42,423 bases of DNA, taken from positions 1 to 42,423 of the forward strand of contig CASDSU010000011.1 of NCBI GenBank assembly GCA_949283575.1, given 5' to 3'. A model generated the notes under the pieces. The model searched no databases and had not been told where the DNA came from. It was given only the letters and a program-made list of their open reading frames with translations. This document shows, one piece after another, positions 24,983-33,715 of this stretch. The stretch is from an uncultured Eubacteriales bacterium. Its GTDB lineage: Bacteria > Bacillota > Clostridia > TANB77 > UBA1234. The translations under genes and the position numbers were made by a program. Each line of letters starts with the position of its first letter. Position 1 is the stretch's first letter.

Positions 24983-25663
24983 TTATCTCCATTCTATTTC
25001 GTGTAACAACGAATTGTTTTGTAGTATTAATTTCACAATATACTTTACATTTGATCTTCTTCTTTCGGCTGTACTTTTTTTTAGGCAAGTTAAAGCCATT
25101 TTCATGTAGTTAGCTTTTCCTTGTTTTGCATCAAAAATCAAGGAATATATAAATTTGTTCCTGAGTGCTATTCTCTTAATAATTTCAAGTCGACTACTTG
25201 AATCTAAATATACTGTAAATGCTCCAAAATTAGTATTTTTTACGTATATAGGTCTTTTACTAACGGCTACAAGAGATAACTCTTTAGCCAATTTTGCATG
25301 ATTTTCGCCATATTTAGTACAAGCACCTACAGTTTTAGCATTTATTAATGCTTTTCCCAAATCACAAAAAGATAATTCAGACTTATCAATTTCAAGAATT
25401 GCAGGAGTTTTAATGATAGCACTTTCAAAGTCACTAAATTGTACTATATCTGTAACACCATATTCTTTTTTTGTATTAATGCAATCAATAAATTCTTCTA
25501 TAGGAATGCTTAATAGAGTTTTACAGCATATCTCCAATGTACATTTATCGCCATTTTCTAATTCATTTACGGCTTCTTTATTTCCATTCAAAAATTCATT
25601 GATGTAATATTTGCATCTTTTATCATTTGTAAGATTTTCATACCATTTTTGATAAAAGCTCAT
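24983..25663 (-). CDS. Unrecognised protein between radical SAM and helicase genes
   Basis: A 226-aa protein (SFYQKWYENLTNDKRCKYYI… to …NNSLLHEIEWR). It has no signal peptide or membrane segment. The N-terminal half is helical and the C-terminal part is rich in Lys/Arg (CLKKSTAERRRSNVKYI), which could bind nucleic acid. I cannot assign a family. The start is fixed by GGGGGG, itself the end of the radical SAM gene, 5 nt before the ATG. The stop precedes the helicase start by 2 nt. Obligate co-expression with both neighbours implies a shared function. Confidence 0.75.
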   Translation of the reverse strand: MSFYQKWYENLTNDKRCKYYINEFLNGNKEAVNELENGDKCTLEICCKTLLSIPIEEFIDCINTKKEYGVTDIVQFSDFESAIIKTPAILEIDKSELSFCDLGKALINAKTVGACTKYGENHAKLAKELSLVAVSKRPIYVKNTNFGAFTVYLDSSSRLEIIKRIALRNKFIYSLIFDAKQGKANYMKMALTCLKKSTAERRRSNVKYIVKLILQNNSLLHEIEWR

Positions 25664-25664
25664 T

Positions 25665-26837
25665 TTACCCCCCATTATTTTTGTACAAATCTTCCATTCG
25701 TAAATCAAAGTATTTCTTTGCAATTTTAGGAAACTCTTTTTCAAATTCAGTTAGCGACCTTAATGAAGAACATAATTTTGTTTTATCTTTCTTTAGTTCT
25801 TGATTCGCTTCGCAGAATTGTCTAAAACTCATTTTTTTTATGATTGATGGTTGATTACACCATCTTGCCATTGTTATATAAAGTTCTCTGTACTTTGACT
25901 CTTTCCATGGAGTTTCATTTTTGTTTTGGAATCGCATCAAATAAGGCAAACAACCATATTGTAGTAGAAGAGCAATTCTCTTAAATGCATTTTCAATATC
26001 CTTTTCATCTGTACTTTCAAAGCCAACTAACACATAAAATTTAACTGTTTTTCTTTTGTTGTATTTTCTAATCATTTTTAACTTTTGATGTATTAAGTCG
26101 TAATCAGAAATATTATCAAATGCAAACGTAAAATCGCCATCATATTTTGAATTAAATAGCATTTCGCATTTTTCATCAGTAAGTAATCGTTCATCTAATC
26201 CTTGTTTAAATTTGAATTTTTTGCCTGTATCTATTAGTTGTTGCAACATTTCTTTCCACTGTGGGCATCCTAAAAAATTGTCATCAAGTAGACATATCTT
26301 TTTTCTTCTTTTATCATAGAATTCATCTAGTGGACTATGGTCGAAAACTCTGTCATATTTTTGATTTACGCAGAATTTACATTTTCTAAAGCATCCTCTA
26401 GTTAAAAAACCTATTGAGTAATCTCTGTATTCTTTAAATTGGCTTAAGAACTTTTCTTTTTTAAATTCCTCACCATTTTTAATTGCTTTTCTCTTAGCTT
26501 TATTCATTTCTGACGTAATCCATTTATTATATAGAGAGTAATCTGGTTTATGATGTTCGATTTTATCAGGCAAGTTTGGTGCTTTATCAAAGAAGAAACC
26601 AGTTCCACCAATGTGAACTTTTTTAGTTTCTTTTAACCAATCTGGTACCTTTGTATCAGTAAAAACTTTACAAACATATACTTGCGAATACTCTTTAAAA
26701 TGGTCATAGTCCATCAAGAGATCTACTTTGTATCCTTTTTCTTTCCAATATGCAGATATTTTCTCACAAGCCAAATTTGGAAACCTGTGCTTATCTCTGC
26801 CAATTAAGTCAGCATCAACTATTCCAATTTTTTTCAT
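25665..26837 (-). CDS. Radical SAM protein with N-terminal B12-binding-like fold
   Basis: A 390-aa protein. The N-terminal 110 residues look like a Rossmann/cobalamin-binding-like domain (KIGIVDADLIGRDKHRFPNL, VHIGGTGFFF), without a clear DxHxxG motif. The 4Fe-4S cluster motif CFRKCKFC follows TRG at about 149-156, then LLDDNFLGCPQW and KFKQGLDERLL. Radical SAM enzymes of this general type also occur in phages; their substrate is unknown. The ATG at 26837 with AAGGAT upstream is preferred to a longer frame. First gene of the operon. In this context it may modify DNA or a nucleotide, which is inference. Confidence 0.85.
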   Translation of the reverse strand: MKKIGIVDADLIGRDKHRFPNLACEKISAYWKEKGYKVDLLMDYDHFKEYSQVYVCKVFTDTKVPDWLKETKKVHIGGTGFFFDKAPNLPDKIEHHKPDYSLYNKWITSEMNKAKRKAIKNGEEFKKEKFLSQFKEYRDYSIGFLTRGCFRKCKFCVNQKYDRVFDHSPLDEFYDKRRKKICLLDDNFLGCPQWKEMLQQLIDTGKKFKFKQGLDERLLTDEKCEMLFNSKYDGDFTFAFDNISDYDLIHQKLKMIRKYNKRKTVKFYVLVGFESTDEKDIENAFKRIALLLQYGCLPYLMRFQNKNETPWKESKYRELYITMARWCNQPSIIKKMSFRQFCEANQELKKDKTKLCSSLRSLTEFEKEFPKIAKKYFDLRMEDLYKNNGG

Positions 26838-27049
26838 TTTATCTATATCCTTATTAAAAATATTTATAAAGTAGGTGTAAAACACCAAAAAACTACATTT
26901 TTATTTTAGCACAAAATCTATTCCAAACAAACATAAAATATGACTTGTATGCGCATTTTCACATAAATTAGCCTATATTTTGGCAATTTTTATTATCACT
27001 CGAATCTGTTAAAATATTTTACATTGTGTTAGCTACATTTTAAAATTCT

Positions 27050-27148
27050 TTATCTATAAAACGAGAGTATATTTTGTGAATCGTTGTTATATTGTAAGTG
27101 CCCAATCTTCTGCTTATTATTTAAGTTTATTATCCTATCGTCACTCAT
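27050..27148 (-). CDS. Possible 32-aa ORF after the DUF2075 gene
   Basis: The ATG overlaps the DUF2075 stop in the form ATGAGTGA, giving 32 codons (SDDRIINLNNKQKIGHL…). The overlap is what coupled genes show, but the length is near chance and no family is recognised. Confidence 0.25.
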   Translation of the reverse strand: MSDDRIINLNNKQKIGHLQYNNDSQNILSFYR

Positions 27149-29126
27149 ATTTATACTCCGCTCCCTCTTCAGCAACTTTCAATACATCACTATAGTCTTC
27201 CTGTTCCTTTATTTCATATCTAAAACTTCTATCCATATTAGAAATTCTAACTTTAAGATATTCCGCTAACGCTTTATCTTCGCAATAAACATAGCAACAT
27301 TTCGTTCCTCTTGTCATTAAAGTTCTATATGTATTCTTTATTATAGTATCAGCTATTTTCAATGCTTTTTCTGGTTCGTTTTTAAACATTGTTTTTATGC
27401 CTTTTAAAGAATTATCTGTTTTTGCCCTTTGAGTAAAATCTGTTATTACTTGTCCATTTTCATATCTTAAGTCTTTTCCAATGATTACACCCACATGGTC
27501 AAATTCTAGTCCTTGCGATGTATGTATGCAACCAACTTCATTTACCGAATCTGGATCAATCGCCCAAGTCGAAGTATTATTTAAATTCCACTTCATATGA
27601 AAATCATAATCAGGAAATTCTATGTCATATTCATTACCACGAGGATTATTTTTAGTAATCCAATTATAACAATATCCCGCAACAATTCTCGCTTTATTAT
27701 TAATTTTATTTAGTTCAAATATTTTTTCTTTTAATTCTGATGGACTATCACAAACTTGTATATCATAGTTCATTTCGAATCCGTCTTTGTTTGCTGTTTC
27801 CCTGATTTCTAAAACATCATCTAGCCATGCTAAATAACCATCTGATCCATTACATCTAAATTGTGACTCTAACTCTAGTTCTTCAATTCTATCATCAGTA
27901 ATTCTATAATGTTCTATATGCCTTTTTATCTCTTCGACAGTACCTATATCATGTATATCTATTCGTTGACTCTCATCTATAAAAAATACCGAAAACTTTG
28001 ATGCTTTAATTATTTCTTTTATTTGGTTTTCACCTACATTTCTAAACATACCTGATTTTTCATTTAATCTGTGTGCTTCATCAACTAATATTACGTCCAT
28101 CTCATTATTAGCCGATTCTACATATGAACCAGAACCTTTAAACATGTTATGAATTCTTGTCTTTTGGAAAGTTCCTGTCAATTTTGTTTCGAATACATTT
28201 CGTGGTGCTGCATTTTTTGTACAATATTGACATACCATTTCTTCATTTGTTAATTTTGCAAGCAAATTAATTGCCAATACCGTTTTTCCTGTACCTGGCC
28301 CACCTTTTACAATCAGACATCTTTTTTGATTATCTTTATATGACTTTCTAGCCATTTTCAAAGCTGTTTCATACACAACTTTTTGGTTGTCTAATAAAAC
28401 AAATTCAGGATTATTATTTAACATATTTGCTATACAATCTTGTAGAGCTTTTGATGGTTTTATTTTTCCGTTTTCAATCAAATATATTGTTTCTTTATTA
28501 TCTCCATATTTAACATATTGAGATATAAAATTTCTAAGTTTCTTATAATCACCACTAACAAATATAGGAGCTAAATCAATATAATTCTGAAAGCATGATG
28601 CTTTAATAACTGGTGGTGTTGTTTCAACATAGTTGTGCAAATATGCACAAGGATGCATTATTACATTGTTATTTTGCATCATTTCATTATAATCTTCTAA
28701 ATATACTTTATAAGACCAAGCTTGATAAGACGGATGCGTAACTTCTCTTATTGCTCCACCAGTATATGTACTTACATCTTTTACAATACCATCCTTTTCA
28801 CTAGAAATTTCTGCTTTTTGCCATTGTTTTAACTCTATTATTACACCAGTTCTATTTTCCTTTTCATCTCTTCCAGTTATAATAAAATCAATTCTCTTCG
28901 ATGTGTATGGAATTTTATATTCAATTGCAATACCACAATTTTTAGGAATCGATTCATCTGCCAATACATTTTTCATATATTGCATAGAATTCTGCCATGC
29001 AGTTATTTCTCTTGGATTTGGATTACTTCCTACTTTTATTCTATATCTTTGTTCAACTTTTCTAGCAAGTTCATTTGTTAAAACATCATCAACAAACTCT
29101 TCTTTTGTTGCTTCGTATACTATCAT
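27141..29126 (-). CDS. DUF2075 nuclease-helicase
   Basis: 661 aa. An N-terminal PD-(D/E)XK-like nuclease domain is suggested by RIDFIITGRDE at about 80 and GVIIELKQW at about 98 (D…ExK). A DUF2075/Schlafen-type P-loop helicase follows, with Walker A KGGPGTGKTVLA at about 275, Walker B ILVDEAHRLN at about 348, FIDESQRI, and IHTSQGLEFDHVGVIIG in the C-terminal part. The ATG at 29126 is preferred because GGGGG lies about 9 nt upstream. It is followed on the same mRNA by no large gene and preceded by a MazG-like gene 26 bp upstream. Such pairs recur in defence islands; a defence role is inferred. Confidence 0.85.
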   Translation of the reverse strand: MIVYEATKEEFVDDVLTNELARKVEQRYRIKVGSNPNPREITAWQNSMQYMKNVLADESIPKNCGIAIEYKIPYTSKRIDFIITGRDEKENRTGVIIELKQWQKAEISSEKDGIVKDVSTYTGGAIREVTHPSYQAWSYKVYLEDYNEMMQNNNVIMHPCAYLHNYVETTPPVIKASCFQNYIDLAPIFVSGDYKKLRNFISQYVKYGDNKETIYLIENGKIKPSKALQDCIANMLNNNPEFVLLDNQKVVYETALKMARKSYKDNQKRCLIVKGGPGTGKTVLAINLLAKLTNEEMVCQYCTKNAAPRNVFETKLTGTFQKTRIHNMFKGSGSYVESANNEMDVILVDEAHRLNEKSGMFRNVGENQIKEIIKASKFSVFFIDESQRIDIHDIGTVEEIKRHIEHYRITDDRIEELELESQFRCNGSDGYLAWLDDVLEIRETANKDGFEMNYDIQVCDSPSELKEKIFELNKINNKARIVAGYCYNWITKNNPRGNEYDIEFPDYDFHMKWNLNNTSTWAIDPDSVNEVGCIHTSQGLEFDHVGVIIGKDLRYENGQVITDFTQRAKTDNSLKGIKTMFKNEPEKALKIADTIIKNTYRTLMTRGTKCCYVYCEDKALAEYLKVRISNMDRSFRYEIKEQEDYSDVLKVAEEGAEYKYE

Positions 29127-29152
29127 AATAATTGCCCCCAAAATTAAAATTA

Positions 29153-29467
29153 TTATAATTTGTTATATTTCGTACTTACACCTTTGGCTTTTTCAATTGG
29201 ATATTTCTTTGCTGAGATTTCCATTTTATCTAATATTATTTCTTTTGGATCAACTCCAATTTGATGAGATAATAATATACAATAATTCATTACATCGGCA
29301 ATTTCTTGTTTTAATTCATCTTTATCATAACTATTATTCCATTGAAAACATTCCAATAATTCTCCCGCTTCTATTGCAATAGATTTTGCTAAATTCTCTG
29401 GCGTATTAAATTGTAACCAATCTCTATCTTCTGCAAATTTAACTATTTTTTGTTCTAATTCTTTCAT
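29153..29467 (-). CDS. MazG-like nucleotide pyrophosphohydrolase
   Basis: A 104-aa all-alpha NTP pyrophosphohydrolase. NLAKSIAIEAGELLECFQW and KQEIADVMNYCILLSHQIG carry the ExxE…ExxD metal ligands of the MazG/dUTPase-like fold. It hydrolyses NTPs or dNTPs to monophosphates. Located 26 bp upstream of the DUF2075 gene and probably co-transcribed. It could clear a nucleotide signal or substrate as part of that system. Confidence 0.85.
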   Translation of the reverse strand: MKELEQKIVKFAEDRDWLQFNTPENLAKSIAIEAGELLECFQWNNSYDKDELKQEIADVMNYCILLSHQIGVDPKEIILDKMEISAKKYPIEKAKGVSTKYNKL

Positions 29468-29551
29468 ATTTATCTATCCCCCATCTATTGCTATCGTATC
29501 ATAAAAAACTTTAAATATCTACGTATTATAATGTCTACCATAACTATATCA

Positions 29552-30274
29552 CTACAACTCTACATAATCATACATATTATAACAAATAACTTTTGTTCCA
29601 TTAATCATTTCTCTTTTATATGGTGTATGTAAATATCCATGTATGCAATATGGTACTTTATTCTTAAATATGTAATACAAGATCCCAAATAACCCATGAT
29701 GAGCAACGTCATTTCTGTCAGAAAACCCATATGGTGCATCATGACTGACTAATATATCTACCTTTTCTTTATCATTTAAAAATTCAATACTCTCTTTTTG
29801 AGTAAAAGCTGGAAAATCATCTGGTTTATACTTATAACTACCTTGTATTCCTAATAACTTAACTCCGTTCACTTCAACAACTTGTCCGTTCAAATTCTTC
29901 AAGTTAAATTTTCCAATGTAATTATGGTCATGATTTCCAAGTAAAGCATATATTTTTTCTTTATTTACATATTTAAGAATCGTATTTAGATCTCCAACGC
30001 TATGGTCACCAAGCAACAAACATACATCATATTCCTCATGCTCTATCATAAATTTATAAAATGCATCTTCCTTTAAACATCCATGTGTATCAGCTATAAC
30101 AATCATTTTAATTTTTTTATTAAAAAAATCACATTTACCAAACATCTCTAATAATGTATTTTCTTGATTCTTATATTTGGGATTTATTCCATACAAAAAT
30201 TGTGTATCTTGTTTAGTTTCTTTGACTATATTTTTATAATATTTTTCCATCTTACTTTTACTGAATTTAAACAT
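29552..30274 (-). CDS. Calcineurin-like metallophosphoesterase
   Basis: 240 aa with every motif of the family in order: IADTHG, LLLGDHS, LLGNHDHN, ILVSHDAP and CIHGYLHTP. These ligate two metal ions for phosphoester hydrolysis. An N-terminal extension of about 55 residues precedes the catalytic domain. It follows a coiled-coil gene with only 8 bp between them, so the two are co-transcribed. The substrate cannot be predicted. Confidence 0.85.
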   Translation of the reverse strand: MFKFSKSKMEKYYKNIVKETKQDTQFLYGINPKYKNQENTLLEMFGKCDFFNKKIKMIVIADTHGCLKEDAFYKFMIEHEEYDVCLLLGDHSVGDLNTILKYVNKEKIYALLGNHDHNYIGKFNLKNLNGQVVEVNGVKLLGIQGSYKYKPDDFPAFTQKESIEFLNDKEKVDILVSHDAPYGFSDRNDVAHHGLFGILYYIFKNKVPYCIHGYLHTPYKREMINGTKVICYNMYDYVEL

Positions 30275-30282
30275 ATTAACCT

Positions 30283-31131
30283 CTATAAATTCGAAAAATT
30301 AATTGAATCCAATTTTGATTCCAAATCTTGAATTTTTGAATATAAACTATCATAAGCATATGGATCTAATGAATTGTTTAATTTACTATTCAAATCACAT
30401 AATTCATTCTTTAAATCATTAATTTTAGAATATAAACTACATGTACCAAATTCACTTAAAGCTGAGTCTGTTGTATTATATATATCTTCTAATTTGTCTT
30501 TTATTGTATAATCATTATCATCTTTAAATTCATTGTATACTACATCAATTTTTTCTCTTAATTTGCTCAATATTTCCGCAGGAGAATCAGAATATGTATT
30601 TATTGTAGCATTTATGTTTGTGGCTATTTTATCAATTTGACTACTTGTTTCGTTTAATTTTGGCACAGTATCGTTAATGTTTTTAATAACTTTATTAATA
30701 TTATCTTTTATTCCAATTATTTCTTTTAAAGTAGTATCTATATCATTAATTTTTAACATTACATTTTTTATTAAATTTTCAAATTCTATTATTTGAGTCT
30801 TTTCATTTTCTATGTTTAAATTTAACATATCTTCAGCTTTTTTCAATGTATCTATATTACTATTTAATTCTTTAAAAATGTTTTTATAATTTTGGATATA
30901 CGAGATTTTATTGTTTAAAACTTCCACATTATTATTATTAAATTTTAAAGCTAACATCATTTCAATTAATAATTCTTTTTCTGTTAATGACCCCCAATAT
31001 TCTTTGTCTTTAGTAACTGCATTAAGTAAGTTGTTAAAACCATTTTCAGCTTCTCTTTTCCCTTGATTGTAACTCTCTTCAACCTTTTTCTGCCATTCTT
31101 CTTGAAGTTTTTTGGTGTTGAATATCTTCAT
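30283..31131 (-). CDS. Coiled-coil protein
   Basis: A 282-aa, Asn/Lys-rich, soluble protein. From about residue 75 to the end it is almost entirely predicted heptad helix (INKVIKNINDTVPKLNETSS, LYSKINDLKNELCDLN). There are no enzyme motifs. The ATG at 31131 is chosen because GGGGATGA lies just upstream. Forms an operon with the metallophosphoesterase downstream. The function is unknown; it may be a structural partner or sensor for the esterase. Confidence 0.7.
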   Translation of the reverse strand: MKIFNTKKLQEEWQKKVEESYNQGKREAENGFNNLLNAVTKDKEYWGSLTEKELLIEMMLALKFNNNNVEVLNNKISYIQNYKNIFKELNSNIDTLKKAEDMLNLNIENEKTQIIEFENLIKNVMLKINDIDTTLKEIIGIKDNINKVIKNINDTVPKLNETSSQIDKIATNINATINTYSDSPAEILSKLREKIDVVYNEFKDDNDYTIKDKLEDIYNTTDSALSEFGTCSLYSKINDLKNELCDLNSKLNNSLDPYAYDSLYSKIQDLESKLDSINFSNL

Positions 31132-31181
31132 TTTTATCATCCCCACTTAACAATTTATTTCAAAAAATACTTTCTACAAAT

Positions 31182-31592
31182 TTAGCTTTTTAATTTTTCT
31201 ATATACCCTTCCACTATCGGAATTCTTGCCTTATCTTTCTCTCTTGAACTCGATTTTAAATATTCCAAATATTCAAATATGTTTTGAACCATATAACCAT
31301 TCTCTAATTTTTCTGGTTTGTATTTTAAATCTTCAATATTACCATCGCAAACGCATTCAACTTTATCATTTACGATGTACCAGCCGTTTTCTTTTTCTAC
31401 TAATTCATAACTTTCTTTTAGCTGTTCTAACCCCTTAAATGTTACGGCAATATCTAAGTCTCCAGCGTTTTCATATATTCCTCTTAAAACTAACCCACCA
31501 GACGATAAAACCCAAAATTCTTCTTTGTCAATTTTTAATGTGTTCATTAAAGCTATTAATTCTTCTTTATTCATTCTATTAGACATTTTCAT
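31182..31592 (-). CDS. Nucleotidyltransferase-like protein
   Basis: About 134-136 aa. WVLSSGGLVLRGIYENAGDLDIAV matches the GG/GS…DxD core of minimal nucleotidyltransferases, followed by a small alpha/beta remainder and a C-terminal helix. The first Asp pair (DLD) is present; a third acidic residue is not obvious. Function likely nucleotidyl transfer, target unknown. It is downstream of the NifX-like gene by 11 bp. Confidence 0.65.
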   Translation of the reverse strand: MKMSNRMNKEELIALMNTLKIDKEEFWVLSSGGLVLRGIYENAGDLDIAVTFKGLEQLKESYELVEKENGWYIVNDKVECVCDGNIEDLKYKPEKLENGYMVQNIFEYLEYLKSSSREKDKARIPIVEGYIEKLKS

Positions 31593-31603
31593 TTCTCCTC
31601 TTT

Positions 31604-32011
31604 TTATTTATTTCCAGTACAACCACCTTTATCTTTACTGCAATCATGAGTTGCACAATCATGATCATGATTATGTCCATGATGATTACATTTTTTGTTT
31701 GGGTCATATTTTAATTTCCCACTGATAAAATCCTTAACTGATTCGTCTGCATCTCCTGTAACACCAGGATATACTTTTATATTATTCTCTTCTAAAATGT
31801 TTCTCGCTCCGCTTCCAAGACCTCCACATATTAAAATGTTAACACCTTCAGATATTAGAAGCTCACCTAATAATCCATGTCCATTTCCGTTTGTATTTAT
31901 TATTTTTTCATTAACTATTTTTTCTTCATCAATTTCATATATTTTAAATTGTTGTGAATGTCCAAAATGTTGAAATATTTCTCCGTTTTCATAAGTCACT
32001 GCTATTTTCAT
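31604..32011 (-). CDS. NifX/NifB-type dinitrogenase iron-molybdenum cofactor domain protein
   Basis: 135 aa. Residues 1-105 form the NifX/NifB C-terminal fold (KIAVTYENGEIFQHFGHSQQF, ICGGLGSGARNILEENNIKVYPG), which holds metal clusters. The last 30 residues are rich in His and Cys (CNHHGHNHDHDC, CSKDKGGC) and could bind metal. Members without nitrogenase genes are common in anaerobes, with ill-defined roles in Fe-S or metal handling. A good ribosome site (AAGGAGG-like) precedes the ATG. Confidence 0.88.
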   Translation of the reverse strand: MKIAVTYENGEIFQHFGHSQQFKIYEIDEEKIVNEKIINTNGNGHGLLGELLISEGVNILICGGLGSGARNILEENNIKVYPGVTGDADESVKDFISGKLKYDPNKKCNHHGHNHDHDCATHDCSKDKGGCTGNK

Positions 32012-32031
32012 ACCTTTTCCTCCTTAAATAT

Positions 32032-32343
32032 TTATTCTTCCACCTTCTCTAAATATATCCTATCTTTAAATGCTCCACGTTTTTCTACTTTTCTCGTCCT
32101 GATTTTTTCAAATTCTTCAAGCGATACACCCTTAGCATCTAGCAAACCATATATCACTTCGACCACATCCGCCAATTCTTCCACGTTTCCATCTGCAAGA
32201 TATTCGTTTACTTCTTCTTGAAGTTTTATGTTGAGTTCGCTCAAATATTCTTCTTCATTCAAAATTCTTGTTACAGGCTTCTCGCCTTTCTCTTCAATTA
32301 TTTTTGGGATTCTATCTCTAACCAATTTATTGTAAACACGCAT
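32032..32343 (-). CDS. MazG-like phosphoribosyl-ATP pyrophosphohydrolase-type protein
   Basis: 103 aa. It starts RVYNKLVRDRIPKIIEEKGE and carries ELNIKLQEEVNEYLADG and EELADVVEVIYGLLDAKG, the acidic metal-binding helices of MazG-like proteins. The ATG at 32343 with AAAGGAG is preferred to a longer frame. Likely hydrolyses a nucleotide triphosphate. Not obviously linked to the DUF2075-associated homologue. Confidence 0.85.
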   Translation of the reverse strand: MRVYNKLVRDRIPKIIEEKGEKPVTRILNEEEYLSELNIKLQEEVNEYLADGNVEELADVVEVIYGLLDAKGVSLEEFEKIRTRKVEKRGAFKDRIYLEKVEE

Positions 32344-32446
32344 TTTATTTGCTCCTTTCGCATCGATTTTCTCATTTAAATATATCACAGCTGTACCTTT
32401 GATTCAATATTGACTCGCATACAAATACCAGATGTAAACTGGCACA

Positions 32447-32478
32447 AAAATATCCCCCAGCGAAGCTAAGGGATATTG
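32447..32478 (-). terminator. Terminator of the CDF transporter gene
   Basis: AATATCCC and GGGATATT pair around a 13-nt loop. On the minus strand a T-rich run follows. It lies just after the stop at 32496. Confidence 0.65.
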
Positions 32479-32495
32479 TGTTTTGAGTCAAATAT

Positions 32496-33590
32496 TCATT
32501 TTTCCTCTTTGGAATCTTTCATCGGGTCATACCACAGATTCTTGTGTTTTCCGTGCCGGTCCCACGTCGGGATTTTCTTATATTTTGTGGAACAACAGCT
32601 GCAGCTCGTTTCACCTTTGAAATGTATCAGTTTGTCGTGGTGATACTCGTGACAGCCACACTGCCCATTATGCCCAGTATGCGAATGTCCGTGATGATGG
32701 TGATGGTGATGATGACCATGTGCATGCGTTGTCACGTCAACATGACATTCTTTTTCAGTGCATTCTTCAGTGGCACCTTCAATCTCAAGTGTGACATGGC
32801 TTATACCCAGTTCTTTCAGTTTTCCCCTAACTGTCTGCTTCAAAAGCACCACATCGTCAGAATCTGAAACCACATGCATGGTCGCGTAGTTGCTCATTCC
32901 ATCCATACTCCAAATGTGAATGTGGTGAACATCGCTTACGCCTTCGACTTCAGACAAGGTTTTCCTTACTCGCTCAACATCAAATCCAGTCGGCGTTTTT
33001 TCCAAGAACAGATCCAGAATCGCCTTAAAGGATTTCAACGCATTTACCATGATGAAGATTGCGACGAGAATCGAGAGAATCGGGTCGATAATGCCAAAGT
33101 CGGTAAACTTCATTGTTACAGCTCCGATTAAGACAATTACCCATCCTAAAACGTCCTCAAGCATATGCAAATTGACGGCTTTTTGATTGAGTGAATCGCC
33201 TTCACGTGTGAAGTATGCTGCCAAGAAGTTCACGCTCGCACCAATAATCGCAAAGATAATCATTCCGTCATAATTGATTGCGACAGGTTTGATAATGCGA
33301 TTAATGGCATTTGCGATGACGAACGCTGAACCGACAATCAGAATCGTACTGGTAATGAGTGCACCCAAAACCGAATACCTTGCATAACCATACGTGTATT
33401 GACCGTCCGGCTGCTTCTTGCTCTTCTTTTCAAGCGCGTACGCAAGCCCAATGCTCAGCGCATCGCCCAAGTCATGCACAGCATCCGAAACAATCGCAAC
33501 ACTTCCAGTGAAAATACCTCCAATCAATTCAAATACCGAGAAAAAGGCATTCAGCAAAAATGCTACTAGGATGTTCCGTTCCGTCTTCAT
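32496..33590 (-). CDS. CDF-family metal cation exporter (CzcD-like)
   Basis: 364 aa with six transmembrane segments. Metal ligands sit in helix 2 (VSDAVHDLGDAL) and helix 5 (HMLEDVLGW), as in zinc-exporting cation diffusion facilitators. A cytosolic domain with HIHIWSMDG follows. The C-terminal tail is unusually metal-rich: eight consecutive His in a His/Gly stretch at about residue 295, then CGCH and CSCC. G+C is clearly higher than in neighbouring genes, which suggests transfer. Probably exports zinc, cobalt or cadmium using protons. Confidence 0.92.
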   Translation of the reverse strand: MKTERNILVAFLLNAFFSVFELIGGIFTGSVAIVSDAVHDLGDALSIGLAYALEKKSKKQPDGQYTYGYARYSVLGALITSTILIVGSAFVIANAINRIIKPVAINYDGMIIFAIIGASVNFLAAYFTREGDSLNQKAVNLHMLEDVLGWVIVLIGAVTMKFTDFGIIDPILSILVAIFIMVNALKSFKAILDLFLEKTPTGFDVERVRKTLSEVEGVSDVHHIHIWSMDGMSNYATMHVVSDSDDVVLLKQTVRGKLKELGISHVTLEIEGATEECTEKECHVDVTTHAHGHHHHHHHHGHSHTGHNGQCGCHEYHHDKLIHFKGETSCSCCSTKYKKIPTWDRHGKHKNLWYDPMKDSKEEK

Positions 33591-33715
33591 TCGATGATAC
33601 CTCCTAAATTATTAGTTTGCCCCTTTTTACACCATTTTTCCTGCATTATACAACGCTTCCTGCTATTAGTCAATTTTAAAAAGGTGACAAAAAAAGAGCA
33701 AGATTTAATCTCGCC

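Noticed and set aside
25665-26837. Radical SAM gene as a prokaryotic viperin
   Set aside because: The cluster motif context, length and the B12-binding-like N-terminal domain differ from viperins, and no nucleotide kinase gene is adjacent.
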